A stretch of DNA of 64,000 nucleotides from Siphonodentalium dalli (lineage: Eukaryota > Mollusca > Scaphopoda > Gadilida > Siphonodentaliidae), in the NCBI GenBank assembly GCA_032622095.1, contig CP136064.1:192293948-192357947 (forward strand), in the 5' to 3' direction. Under the pieces are notes generated by a model that was not told the DNA's origin, did no database searches, and saw only the letters and a program-made list of their open reading frames with translations. Shown one piece after another: positions 51,901 through 58,939 of this stretch (position 1 is the first letter of the stretch; each line of letters starts with the position of its first letter). The position numbers and the translations under genes were made by a program.

Positions 51901-53427
51901 CTATTGCACATAGTGGGCTAGCATCACTAAATTCACCCTCTGGGGATCTCATTCTGCTTAGACCTCATCTTCTCTGGAAAGATTCTTTATTATCAAAATT
52001 CTATAGAAACTTCTTCACATAGATTCTATTTCTTTTTAGTTTCTCTATACATGTATCCCCAAATTGGCAGATGACACAATGTATAATCGAGGTTCCCGAT
52101 GGGTGTACATCGCAATATTCACCATTTTGGAACTGCAAACTGAGTCTATGTCTCCCGTAAGAAATGAGGCCATGCAGAATGAGGTCCCAAGAGGGTGAAT
52201 TTGGTGATGCTAGCCCACTGTGTGGATAGCATCACTAAATTCCCCCTCTGGGGACCTCATTCTGCAAAGGACAGGCACACTAAACTCAGGCATGCCTCTG
52301 AGGTGTCATAACAAATTTTGATCCATTTTCAAATACATATTGTGTTGTAGCTTTAGAAATTGTATACTATATACCTCTTTCTTACAGAAAATGATAAACT
52401 TAATAAGGGAACAAGATTTAAAGTCCATGAAACAGTTATTGACTGATGGATACGATGGTCTCCTCATGAAATACAATGTGAGTTTGATGTTATGGAAATT
52501 TGTATAGAATCATTGGGACAAACTAAATTGTTTACCAAACATCCATTGATTTGTTCCGAGTGGCCAAACTTGTGTTTCAGTGTATATGTGATAGGGTATT
52601 CGCTGTCCTGAGTTATTTTTTAAGTTGTACCAAATGTATAATTTTGCCACATTTTCTCAAAAGTTGCCAAACACATTTTGCACGCACTAGGAAAATAACT
52701 TTTCATGTTTAGGTATGGTTATGTTTCTGCATGGCTGGATAAGACTTAGTTATTCAAACCTTGAGTGTTCGAGCAATTAGCAACTATGCTGCAGGTTTTT
52801 CTAACAATGTAATGGAATTAACTGATGACCAGATCACTATACCATGTTGATAAGAATAAGATTAATAGGTTGAGCTCATGTTTTTTTGAAAACTCAACTT
52901 CCAGTTTGGTGAGGTCGGCTCATGGGCAGGCATGCATTGTGGTGGTCTACAGCGCAATAACTTGAACAAATATCAACTGATTTTGTTGCTATTCGGTATA
53001 TGAGACTTGCTCAACAGATTTGTCTGTGATAGCCGGTTACAATTAATGCATTTTCAATCCATGCCCATGTTGTGCATATACAGTAATGCCCTAAATAATC
53101 GACTCCTTAACCATAGCAGAATTAGGGTAATTTTTCAGGATTTAGTCGGAAATATGGCTTGTTGCCATTCATCGGAAAGCTCTCACTGAGAGCTTTCTGA
53201 TGAATGGCAACAAGCCATATTTCTGACTAAATCCTGAAACATTACCCATAATTCTACTGTGGTTATGGATTCGATTATTTATGGCATTACTGTAGCTTCC
53301 CCAACTTGACCCCACATCTCTGATGAGATTGTTGTGCCTTTGACAGTATAAAGACTCTCTGATATATGCTTCTGGAAATGAGACAGATGAAGTGGTGAAG
53401 TTCATTGAATATGTTCCAGTCTTCCAG
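30969..53427 (+). CDS. Ankyrin-repeat protein gene, 14 exons (406 codons), end uncertain
   Basis: Fourteen plus-strand exons (listed separately) each have an AG acceptor and GT donor, are open throughout and join in frame. Every intron is phase 0. Exons are 23-41 codons, close to a single 33-residue ankyrin unit. The clearest repeats are residues 41-73 (KGNTYLHYVA...VLQILVDAGVKINAQNK) and 74-106 (HGNTALHVTA...LLACGTDPSLCDK). Others are diverged, with signatures such as ILCDAGAHVN (exon 9), ILKSGADLSQKD (exon 10) and LLDSGVNIADRD (exon 11). No transmembrane segment, signal peptide or catalytic domain is visible in the part read. The chosen start (MAGEMVQLSE) has GCC after ATG and a clean donor. 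I do not recognise a named orthologue; a protein-binding scaffold role is only the general expectation for ankyrin proteins. It faces away from BRAP, about 9.6 kb from BRAP exon a. Confidence 0.85.
31921..32200. repeat. Array A of the palindrome TTGGACTTAAGTCCAA
   Basis: Ten CTTAAG cores, most within the full 16-bp palindrome, separated by short AT-rich spacers (AATAATT, ATACC, AATAGCGA). The array itself contains an inverted pair based on TACCACATAATTGTGAATTC. Confidence 0.9.
32935..33210. repeat. Array B of the palindrome TTGGACTTAAGTCCAA
   Basis: About twelve copies (eleven CTTAAG, one CTTACG) with the same spacer style. Several units carry single changes (GTCAAA, GTACAA, GTCTAA). Confidence 0.9.
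33480..34065 (+). repeat. Degenerate direct duplication, about 350 bp period
   Basis: Shared blocks include GGTATATCT-AATTTCAC, ACG-TATAAGCTA, TTGCCTAGYAACCGTT and GGCAAAGTCTC, in the same order and direction. Confidence 0.65.
34576..34665 (+). CDS. Ankyrin gene exon 2
   Basis: Acceptor CATTTTCAG and donor AGG|GTAATG. It encodes SKIGQAIKDGDPRGLKQLIA followed by SHENVQFKDR, a helical ankyrin-cap-like segment. Confidence 0.85.
34705..34895 (+). repeat. Repeat paired with 27190-27420
   Basis: See the partner: ATTTCGAATGGCGTTATGGT opens it and CACGTTATTACTATTATTAC closes it. Starts about 40 bp after ankyrin exon 2. Confidence 0.6.
35594..35692 (+). CDS. Ankyrin gene exon 3
   Basis: Acceptor TATTTTTAG and donor AAG|GTTAGT. 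It encodes one full 33-residue ankyrin repeat with GNTYLHYVA and VLQILVDAGVKINAQN. Confidence 0.92.
36228..36326 (+). CDS. Ankyrin gene exon 4
   Basis: Acceptor GACTTTCAG and donor AAG|GTCGGT. One 33-residue repeat: HGNTALHVTALRDD then HVGDLLACGTDPSLCDK. Confidence 0.92.
36737..36805 (+). CDS. Ankyrin gene exon 5
   Basis: Acceptor CTTTTTAG and donor GAG|GTAAAT. It encodes DGKTAYDIRSKNKFWNDIYS then KYE, an ankyrin unit opening of the DGKTAYD type. Confidence 0.88.
36941..37045. repeat. Small fold-back repeat
   Basis: TAGGTTATATGATGGTGAGAA faces TTCTCACCATGATATAACCTA around a loop with TATTTCGAGT-like inverse pairs; 80 bp before MITE copy 2. Confidence 0.7.
37126..37337. mobile_element. TA-flanked fold-back MITE, copy 2
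   Basis: CAGTAATGCCCTAAATAATC at the left and its inverse at the right. Nearly a perfect palindrome centred on a short loop near AAAGCTCTCAATGACAGCTTT. Left TA present; the right TA is mutated. Lies in the ankyrin gene intron 5. Confidence 0.85.
38408..39523. mobile_element. 1.1 kb hAT-type element with exact 8-bp target duplication
   Basis: CAGGACTCAGC left end and GCTGAGGCCTG right end, flanked by CCTCTGTG on both sides (38400-38407, 39524-39531). The left subterminal region repeats GGGAGACTTCAGG-like units; the right has GGCGAAGTC/GGCGACA units. No transposase frame is left. In ankyrin intron 5. Confidence 0.8.
39650..39888. mobile_element. TTAA MITE with TATATA hairpin
   Basis: TTAA flanks; CCCTTTGAGTGCCAGG / CCTGGCACTCAAAGGG inverted ends; internal hairpin with GCATTCTCTTATATATGCG. 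About 95% like the copy at 57760. In ankyrin intron 5. Confidence 0.85.
40080..40166 (+). CDS. Ankyrin gene exon 6
   Basis: Acceptor TTTTTTTTCAG and donor AAG|GTAATA. It encodes PGLFKAIEDHNKDRVVEILN then CWGKIDIQK. Confidence 0.87.
40472..40680. mobile_element. TA-flanked fold-back MITE, copy 3
   Basis: Same family; TA on both sides. The right end has lost about 10 bp (TTAATTACTG instead of TTATTTAGGGCATTACTG). It shares AACAAGCTAGTTTATCCCC with copy 4, marking a sub-lineage. In intron 6. Confidence 0.85.
41150..41233 (+). CDS. Ankyrin gene exon 7
   Basis: Acceptor TTTGTTGCAG and donor ATG|GTAGGA. It encodes NGQSLRQFAAALKYHDIVWI then LDQYRETM. Confidence 0.86.
41455..41600. mobile_element. 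TA-flanked fold-back MITE, copy 4 (truncated)
   Basis: Left arm and loop present, right arm lost after AACAAGCTAGTTTATCCCC. In intron 7 of the ankyrin gene. Confidence 0.8.
41755..42220 (+). repeat. Degenerate tandem repeat, three units of 155-164 bp
   Basis: Units start GATCCAAGCAAAGGTACGAC (41755), GATCAGACGAACACTCCGGC (41919) and GATCCGAGCAAAGGTACGAC (42074), each followed by CCTGTAGC-C-TGC-AA-GGA. Closed by CAATAGCTCAAACTT. In ankyrin intron 7. Confidence 0.75.
42671..42760 (+). CDS. Ankyrin gene exon 8
   Basis: Acceptor CTTTCACCAG and donor AAG|GTTGGT. It encodes DAIYGVMELKYDKVLDVLSK then SRCNINLLNK, a diverged ankyrin unit. Confidence 0.86.
43830..43952 (+). CDS. Ankyrin gene exon 9
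   Basis: Acceptor TCTTTACAG and donor TTG|GTAGGC. It encodes ACRQQHILQHALTLRDMRMV then KILCDAGAHVNTQVLVYGYF and L. At 41 codons it is longer than the others; the tail after AHVNTQ does not look like ankyrin, so the donor could be internal. Confidence 0.8.
44113..46287. mobile_element. 2.2 kb element with about 190-bp inverted ends
   Basis: TAGTCTGGTCGTTGA at the left and its inverse at the right; the arms stay alignable for about 190 bp (shared CCTAGAACAAATTGTTTACA, GGAACAACATATCCAAAATC, GATGGCGTCCA). Interior holds short frames on both strands (44478-44732 +, 45718-45936 -) with no recognised domain. In ankyrin intron 9. Confidence 0.75.
46645..46890. mobile_element. TTAA MITE of the GTTCAACAAACGACC subfamily
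   Basis: TTAA on both sides, internal inverted pair GACAATAAGTTCAACAGATG / inverse. Ends decayed. Confidence 0.65.
47013..47245. mobile_element. TTAA MITE with two TATATA hairpins
   Basis: TTAA flanks, CCCTTCCACGACTGGA / TCCCATCATGAAAGGG ends, two hairpin modules. Ends 139 bp before ankyrin exon 10. Confidence 0.8.
47385..47480 (+). CDS. Ankyrin gene exon 10
   Basis: Acceptor TTCTTTTCAG and donor GAG|GTTGGT. It encodes GPFFFEAISEKVPEEIMWKI then LKSGADLSQKDE. Confidence 0.88.
47770..48760. mobile_element. Fold-back structure with internal 160-170 bp tandem units
   Basis: The left arm (47770-48000) and right arm (about 48540-48760) are inverted copies: CCAGGCTTGGATATTCCACC faces GGTGGAATATCCAAGCCTGG, and GACAAAATTATTGTTTTCAC faces its near-inverse. 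Between them CATGTAGGTGCTGGG recurs at 48060, 48226, 48398 and 48559. Each unit also carries GATATCCTGACCTGGACATC, a CCCTGACTCA block and GCAAAACAAGCGATAAA. Flanking G/C runs vary in length. The layout resembles Foldback-type transposons. Confidence 0.7.
49984..50234. mobile_element. TTAA MITE of the GTTCAACAAACGACC subfamily
   Basis: TTAA flanks, CCCTTTCTATACTAAATGG / inverse-like right end, and the pair GATAATAAGTTCAACAAACG / inverse. Ends 81 bp before ankyrin exon 11. Confidence 0.75.
50316..50426 (+). CDS. Ankyrin gene exon 11
   Basis: Acceptor TTTCTTGCAG and donor CAG|GTGAGG. It encodes RGRNAMIYAMDKWHGQCPIA then LIKYLLDSGVNIADRDQ, a clear ankyrin repeat. Confidence 0.92.
50561..50915 (+). 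repeat. Degenerate tandem repeat, 150-161 bp units
   Basis: CAGGTCAAGTTTAAATTTGG at 50561, with related starts at 50722 and 50872. Each unit has a GAGTTATGGTCCTTTTTGAC-type segment and TTTTGGTTT. Confidence 0.7.
50969..51037 (+). CDS. Ankyrin gene exon 12
   Basis: Acceptor TTACTTTCAG and donor CAT|GTAGGT. It encodes TGVTIRDVIKFQRRKDLFSL then MEH. Confidence 0.86.
51075..51269. mobile_element. TA-flanked fold-back MITE, copy 5
   Basis: Intact termini and TA on both sides; the arms differ by a small deletion near the loop. In intron 12. Confidence 0.85.
51868..51958. repeat. Hairpin repeat: AGAATGAGGTCCC...GGGATCTCATTCT
   Basis: AGAATGAGGTCCCAAGAGGG and its inverse, with GAATTTAGTGATGCTA arms. 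A second copy lies at 52178-52266; single arms lie near 11790, 42808 and 59495. Also associated with CCCCAAATTGGCAGATGACA at 11702, 52058 and 59639, so these belong to one composite family. Confidence 0.7.
52178..52266. repeat. Second copy of the AGAATGAGGTCCC hairpin
   Basis: GCAGAATGAGGTCCCAAGAG with its inverse, and a short loop containing CCCACTGTGTGGATAGC. Same family as 51868-51958, 220 bp away, in ankyrin intron 12. Confidence 0.7.
52388..52477 (+). CDS. Ankyrin gene exon 13
   Basis: Acceptor TTTCTTACAG and donor AAT|GTGAGT. It encodes KMINLIREQDLKSMKQLLTD then GYDGLLMKYN. Confidence 0.87.
53081..53292. mobile_element. TA-flanked fold-back MITE, copy 6
   Basis: Intact fold-back element ending only 54 bp before ankyrin exon 14. 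TA on both sides. Confidence 0.85.
53347..53427 (+). CDS. Ankyrin gene exon 14
   Basis: Acceptor CCTTTGACAG and donor CAG|GTACGT. It encodes YKDSLIYASGNETDEVVKFI then EYVPVFQ, an ankyrin-like unit (DSLIYAS...VVKFIE). A good donor follows, so at least one more exon exists. Confidence 0.86.
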
Positions 53428-53831
53428 GTACGTTATTCACCATGTTTCTACTTCATTTAATATATTAACAACATTTTTACATGTTATCATGTCATACTGG
53501 TATTTTTACAGCGCTTACTCTAATGCCCTAAATTATCTACTCCTTAACCACAGCAGAATTATGGGTAATTTTTCAGGATTTAATCGGAAATATGGCATGT
53601 TATGTGATTGACAGCACAAAAGAGCATCTGATTGGCCTGCGCAAATGCCTTAAGGAAAGACACAAAGGTGCAGATGCCATCAAGATTATCACAAAGGCGC
53701 ATGGGCGTGGTTTACTCCCTTTCACGCGCCGAAGTCATGCGGAATTGGATTACATGTTGTCACAAACAGGCATGGGCGTGGTCTTCTAAGACGCGTGTTG
53801 GTAATTATGATCACATCGTGCGTGAATCGGA

Positions 53832-54124
53832 TTAGGACCAGACAAATGGGCAGCGCCTAATTAAACATTTGCGCATATGCCTAATAACACATTCACGCAT
53901 TTCGCCCAACATTGCTCTCACATTTGGAGCTATTGTCTTACAGTTCAGAAGATCTTTCAACAATGGACACGTTATAATAACTAAACCGAAATCACTTTGT
54001 TTCGTTGGATCAACAAGATTAGTTTGTCCTTTAACAACTTGTGTCAATATTTTTGGGACCTTTTCAGCGCCGCCGAATTGCAGAATAGCACATGTGGGGC
54101 TACCACGAGACAGTTCTCCAAGAG
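53832..54124 (-). CDS. Open minus-strand exon inside the 2.6 kb transposon, function unknown
   Basis: After acceptor TTTATTTTCAG (54125) the minus strand is open for 97 codons to a stop. It reads LGELSRGSPTCAILQFGGAE, then LTQVVKGQTNLVDPTKQSDF, then GLVIITCPLLKDLL and ends CPFVWS. Composition looks protein-like and it runs opposite to the NRF-1-like frame. No family was recognised. A possible upstream exon (54393-54472, start MKSALRLLKKNQ, donor AAG|GTAAG) does not join in frame from its ATG, so the gene model is unresolved and may be decayed. Confidence 0.3.
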
Positions 54125-54875
54125 CTGAAAATAAAAATAAAAATAGTTTAATATAAAGAATTTAATATGTAATAAAGTACATTAAAGGCATGGGCGGCGT
54201 TCGTTGCAGAAATATTTATATTTGTTCTATTGGTTAATCACACAAAATTTATATAAACGCTCTTTATTATTTCCATATCAGGAAAAAAGTAACAACCAAC
54301 GCTCTTTATGTTTACCATATCCGGTTTAAGTTACAAATTTATCTGGAAAAGTGCATTCACAAATAACAATTATAAAAATATGTTAATCTTACCTTTCTGA
54401 TACAATTGGACGTCGAGTCGTATTCGGGTTTGGTCGCTGATTTTTTTTCAGTAGTCTCAATGCACTTTTCATTGTGAACAAAATGAACTACAAAGAACTA
54501 AAACACATCATGTACGAACATAGGTAAAATAATTTATGAGGAATTGTATCCCGCGTATACTTGGCTTTGCTATTTTTTCACCGCAATTGAATGGGTTGCG
54601 CAATATTTAATTACCTGTCATAAATAAAGCAATTTTCTACTCAAATTCATAATAGACTTTGTAGAATGGGCGCCAAACACATTAGCATATAAAACCAGCA
54701 TCCGGAAGTCATATTAAGAAAGCTGAATAGAAGCCTCATTTATGCCTGGTGAAAGTTAAATACCACTTAACAACTCGCCTAATACTCTCACCTAACGCAT
54801 GGAATGTCATATACAGATTAAATAGTTGGTGTCGAGTTAAACCGGAATAATTGGCTGCTCCTAATCCATGTTGTG

Positions 54876-54882
54876 TATATAT
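54876..54882 (+). promoter_or_regulatory. Possible TATA box for the NRF-1-like ORF
   Basis: TATATAT about 60 bp before the ATG at 54938, within TTGTGTATATATGTATC. The spacing would put transcription start near 54907. AT-rich background makes this tentative. Confidence 0.35.
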
Positions 54883-54937
54883 GTATCACGATAAGGGTTC
54901 ATAACAAATCGCAATAGTCACATACATCACACAAACA

Positions 54938-55678
54938 ATGACAAGTCTTCGTAAACGTGAAATCGAGCGCCTTTTGTCGAAAGCAAAAGATGCCACCTAC
55001 AAATTTATGCAGGGTGGATATCCAGTGGCGTTCGTTTGTCTTACACAGGACGCAATGGTTACAACACATGGCCATACTTCAATAACTAGCGTTGTGTTGG
55101 ATTATTCCAACAGAATAATTGCTGATGCAAGTTCCGGAGAAATAAGTGATGTCAAGAACACGTCAGCTTTTGTGACGTTCGACGACGCAGCACATTTTGA
55201 GAGTCTGCCGGCACATACTTTGAGGAGAGTGGTGACTGGCCTGGTGCGTTTCGAGAGCGGAGGTTACAGTCAACCAAACTGGGGTGGCGATCCCAAGCCG
55301 GCCTGGTGAAGTGACGACATTCCGTGGGCGAAGGTCGGTGTGAAACAAGGTGTAAAAGTCGGAGACTTGCGAACACTAGTGGCTGCAGCATACGAAGCCC
55401 ATGAACAGAAACTGTTCCTGACCGGGGAGCCGGAATTTGAAGGCGGGAATGATGGAGATGGTGACGGTGATGACACAATCCATACTGCCGTGAACATAAC
55501 TACATCCCCGGAATCGGATGCAGCTAACTTCACCGTTGCCTTATCGGAATGTGAATCCCAATTGGAAAGTTTAACAACGGACGACCACGAGGAACCTGAT
55601 CATCACAGAGAAACGCCACAGAGACGAATCCAGAGACAAAGAAAACCATGCATAGTGTTCACACCAAGTAACCAATGA
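54938..55678 (+). pseudogene. NRF-1/Erect wing-like DNA-binding protein ORF inside a transposon, one in-frame stop
   Basis: One frame of 247 codons, split by TGA at 55307-55309. The first part begins MTSLRKREIERLLSKAKDAT and contains GGYPVAFVCLTQDA and TSITSVVLDYSNRI. It then reads LPAHTLRRVVTGLVRF, QPNWGGDPKPAW, stop, SDDIPWAKV, LRTLVAAAYEAHEQKLFL. This follows the NRF-1/EWG DNA-binding and dimerisation domain in order: the L-A-...-Y-...-G-A-V-C helix/strand region, VV-x2-Y, the LR helix, P-x-WG, KPxWW-x-x-DIPWA-x-V and LRT-x-V-x4-Y-x2-H. The stop replaces the second W of the WW pair, a single G-to-A change from TGG. An acidic tail (EGGNDGDGDGDD) and a basic C-terminus (RRIQRQRKP) follow. 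TATATAT lies about 60 bp upstream and AATAAA about 80 bp downstream. It is intronless, unlike the host genes. Alternative: a host NRF-1-like retrocopy that happens to lie inside the element. Confidence 0.7.
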
Positions 55679-55757
55679 CTTTCAAGTTTTTAATAATGTA
55701 AATCAAAGTTGTGGTTATTGTGTTAAAGTTTGTGATATAGCTCGATTTCACCATTTA

Positions 55758-55763
55758 AATAAA
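55758..55763 (+). terminator. Polyadenylation signal AATAAA after the NRF-1-like ORF
   Basis: A canonical AATAAA 80 bp after the TGA that ends the 247-codon frame, followed by a T/GT-rich stretch. Confidence 0.5.
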
Positions 55764-56162
55764 ATTTTATATTCATTTGCAAAAACGTTTGTCTTGTCCT
55801 TTGTATATAAGACATTATAACACAAAATAGTCATGTGCAATTTCCATGTGTTGGTTTATGAGACATGTTGATTGTCATGCGCAATTTCCACTCTGCGCAT
55901 GTGTTGGTTTATGAGACATATGCGGGTGTGTGGATATCCGCAGCCTCAATAGAACTGTCAGCGCCTGCGGGTTTGTCAATACAAGGATCATGTTACCGCA
56001 GAGCCACACAATGCTCCTTTGTCGGCTTAACTACGGCAAACCCGCTGTGCGCCTTTGTTTAAATCCCGCTAAATTACATACCTCATTATTTAGGGCATTA
56101 CTATAGCTTGAACATTGGCCCACATATACATAGAACTAAATTGTTATTAAATTGGCTATTAA

Positions 56163-56699
56163 CCCTTTCTATACTATATGGATTCAGTTATAAAAGTACC
56201 AGCTGAAACAGGCTCCCTTCAGAATCCTTTATTCATTGTCGGAGTGGCCTGTGGCCCTGTGTGCGCTTTGAGCACATTTTGATCTCGGAACGAGGTGTTA
56301 AATCAGTGGTTGCCCCTTTGTGGGCTTCACGCATATTAAATTTATACATTAACAATTTTTTTTAAATAAATTTGTTTTGTATTGAACTCCTTGCTCAATT
56401 TATCAAAACATTTTTTTTTTTCATATTAAATTTTTTATAAATCGATCCAGGGGTCTGGGAGAAAAATCTGAACAGACAAAAAGATCCGACTCTTTTATAT
56501 ATATATAGATACATTGGAATGGTCTATTGTTCATTTGGAGGGATATTCAGGTAATAAGAGCAGACAACAGACAAAGAGATAATACAAGTATGGATTATAC
56601 ATATTCTTAGTGGGAAATAATATATAATAAGTGTTGAACTTATTATCTGAACAATTCTTAAGGGAACTACTCATCTATGAGTATTTAGCATAGAAAGGG
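56163..56699. mobile_element. TTAA MITE of the GTTCAACAAACGACC subfamily with inserted AT-rich sequence
   Basis: TTAA flanks, CCCTTTCTATACTATATGG / GCATAGAAAGGG ends. The left half is interrupted (about 56205-56510) by unrelated AT-rich DNA; the subfamily sequence resumes at ATTGGAATGGTCTATTGTTC. Confidence 0.65.
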
Positions 56700-57759
56700 T
56701 TAAACTACATGCAGATCTTTGTCATACGTCTGACCAGCACCTACTATCCAGGGATGTGGCTACAGGGAGGTTTGTACTCCCCCCCCCCCCCCCCCAACTT
56801 TGGTCATAATTTTTAACATATGGAAATTTCATGCCTGACTCAACAGTAGTTGGAAATTTTACACCACATATATAGGTTGAAATTGTTTTAAATGTTTAAT
56901 TTTGCAGCCAGTAATTAGTGGGGAATTTGTTGTTTTTAGACTAACAGTAGCATATTTTCTTCTTTCGGTAAATTTTTTGGTCTGAAATGGCCTTCAGTTG
57001 GAAATTTTCCAACCTTAGGTGGGTGTCTGATTGAAAATTTCCAACATTTGGAATGTTTAAGGTATTAGTTAGTGCCCTCCTCCTCAACAAAGACCCTCTA
57101 GCCACGACCCTACTCCTATCTGGTTTTATATCTGAAGATTTCTCCATGTTCTGTTCTCATTTTGATATTTATATTGATTATGTTTTTGAAGTTCAAGTTA
57201 TGTTGTCAAGTAAAATGTCATTTACAACATGTGTCTCCAATGTCTTTCCATTTGGACATGTGGGTTAAAACTTAATATGGAATGGTTTTACGCTCAAATA
57301 TTTGTTTTCAATATAGTTTCACTAGTTGCCAGTGATTATTTTGGAGTGAATTCTGAAACCACCCAGATCCCATTATAAGCTGTCACTTACTATATGCTGC
57401 TGAAAACAACATACACGCAGTAAGTTAACATCAGATTAATTAACATAAATCTGGAATGGATATTTTTCAACAAATAACATGTAAAAGCTATCAGGAGATA
57501 ATCACTCAATACAAATCCTGTCAAAATTCATAAATATCTGTGGATTTTAACCTATATTGTAACATTTTATTTGATAATTTTGCTTGAAAATTAATGGTAA
57601 CTATACTAATTACTGTGTTCCATTTCTACTTATAATCTTCTCTGGAATAATTCTTACCTTAAGCTATTAAAAATAAATAGTTGTGTTCTCAACTTCTCAG
57701 GCAATTTAATATATATGGAAAAAAGATAATTTTATGAAACATTAATAATTAATAATTAA

Positions 57760-57994
57760 CCCTTTGAGTGCCAGGTCCGATTTTTGTATCAACCCATATA
57801 CCCTGTGCCAGTGTATTCTCTTATATATGCGAGTCGACCATAGGTCGCCTCGCATATATAAGAGAATGCATTGGCCTAACAATTTTATTTTTTTTTACAA
57901 TTTTTTACAATTTTAATAATTTATTCTTATATTCTTTAACAGACTTATTTTGTAGGTTTAGGGCCGATGAGATTGGCCCCTGGCACTCAAAGGG
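57760..57994. mobile_element. TTAA MITE with TATATA hairpin
   Basis: TTAA flanks, CCCTTTGAGTGCCAGGTCCG / inverse ends and the same hairpin as the copy at 39650. Confidence 0.85.
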
Positions 57995-58106
57995 TTAATA
58001 TAATTAATATCCTACAGTTTTCAAGCAGGCTATAGGTCCTTTTATTGGTATTAAACCCCAGCTCCTCTACCTCGTCCTTCTATTTTTCTGAATGAGTACT
58101 TTATAT

Positions 58107-58232
58107 CATGCTTTATACTACAAGTTGACATTCGTAATCTAGAACGTTCATGCTTTATACCACAAGTTGACATTCGTAATCTAGAACGTTCATGCTTTAT
58201 ACCACAAGTTGACATTCGTAATCTAGAACGTC
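58107..58232 (+). repeat. Three tandem 42-bp units
   Basis: CATGCTTTATACYACAAGTT + GACATTCGTAATCTAGAACG + TT, at 58107, 58149 and 58191. Only single-base differences. Confidence 0.9.
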
Positions 58233-58939
58233 CATGTCCCCAAATTTATGCGCAATGATCTCCCCACGCAGGCCTCTAACCGAGAAAAAATTCTCTCCTA
58301 CACACGCCCACAAGACTGAACATATGCACGTAATTCAATTACTTGTTGGTAGAGGCGTGCTGCTCATTTGCATACCAGGGGGTATATATCACATTGAATC
58401 CTAACATCAGCAGTAATGTAGTTACTGTTCTTCAGAATTCTGGACACAACAATATCATGACAATAGGAATGCATTGTTCAAGTCAAACATATATTTATGA
58501 GCATATGTGACCAAGATACAGATTCATTTGCATCGACACTATATATTATGTATATATACTACAATTATGTTCAGCCCAAAACAAATATTTTATGATCTTT
58601 GTGTACATCAACATTTATTTTCAAACAAAGTTATACCGCATGGTATTGTTTCTATTGTGTTCACTGCAAAGTCCACATGCAATTACAACTCACACGATCC
58701 ATATCAAGGGGTGCTGTTTTTTGTTGTCAGCCAAGGACTATTTGTTTTTCCAGAAAAATGTTTGTAAACATCTCATTTATCGAGATTTATTGGAATCTTT
58801 TTATCTGTATAAATGAAATTTCTGCTTGTAAATCTTAAAATTGTGTTTTAAGTCTGTTAATGGACTCAAGATGGGAAGCATATCGATTTCCTGAAACCAA
58901 TTATAAAGGGGTTTTAACATATTTCATAACTGAATTTAA

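Larger units (their letters stand above)
53518..56103. mobile_element. 2.6 kb TA-flanked inverted-repeat transposon carrying an NRF-1-like ORF
   Basis: Bounded by TA at both sides. The left end (CTCTAATGCCCTAAATTAT) and the right end (ATTATTTAGGGCATTACTA) are inverted copies of the terminus of the small MITEs at 14473, 37126, 40472, 41455, 51075 and 53081. The left arm keeps about 85 bp of MITE-like sequence (to about 53600); the right arm matches only about 20 bp. The interior holds an intronless plus-strand ORF (54938-55678) and a minus-strand open exon (53832-54124). No DDE transposase was recognised, so it may be non-autonomous or decayed. It lies 90 bp beyond exon 14 of the ankyrin gene, in the following intron. 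Confidence 0.75.

Noticed and set aside
53592-54156. Plus-strand frames of 65-95 codons in the 2.6 kb element
   Set aside because: They overlap the minus-strand open exon with better splice context and show no domain.
55152-55533. Minus-strand frames of 61-108 codons
   Set aside because: Antisense shadows of the better-supported NRF-1-like frame.
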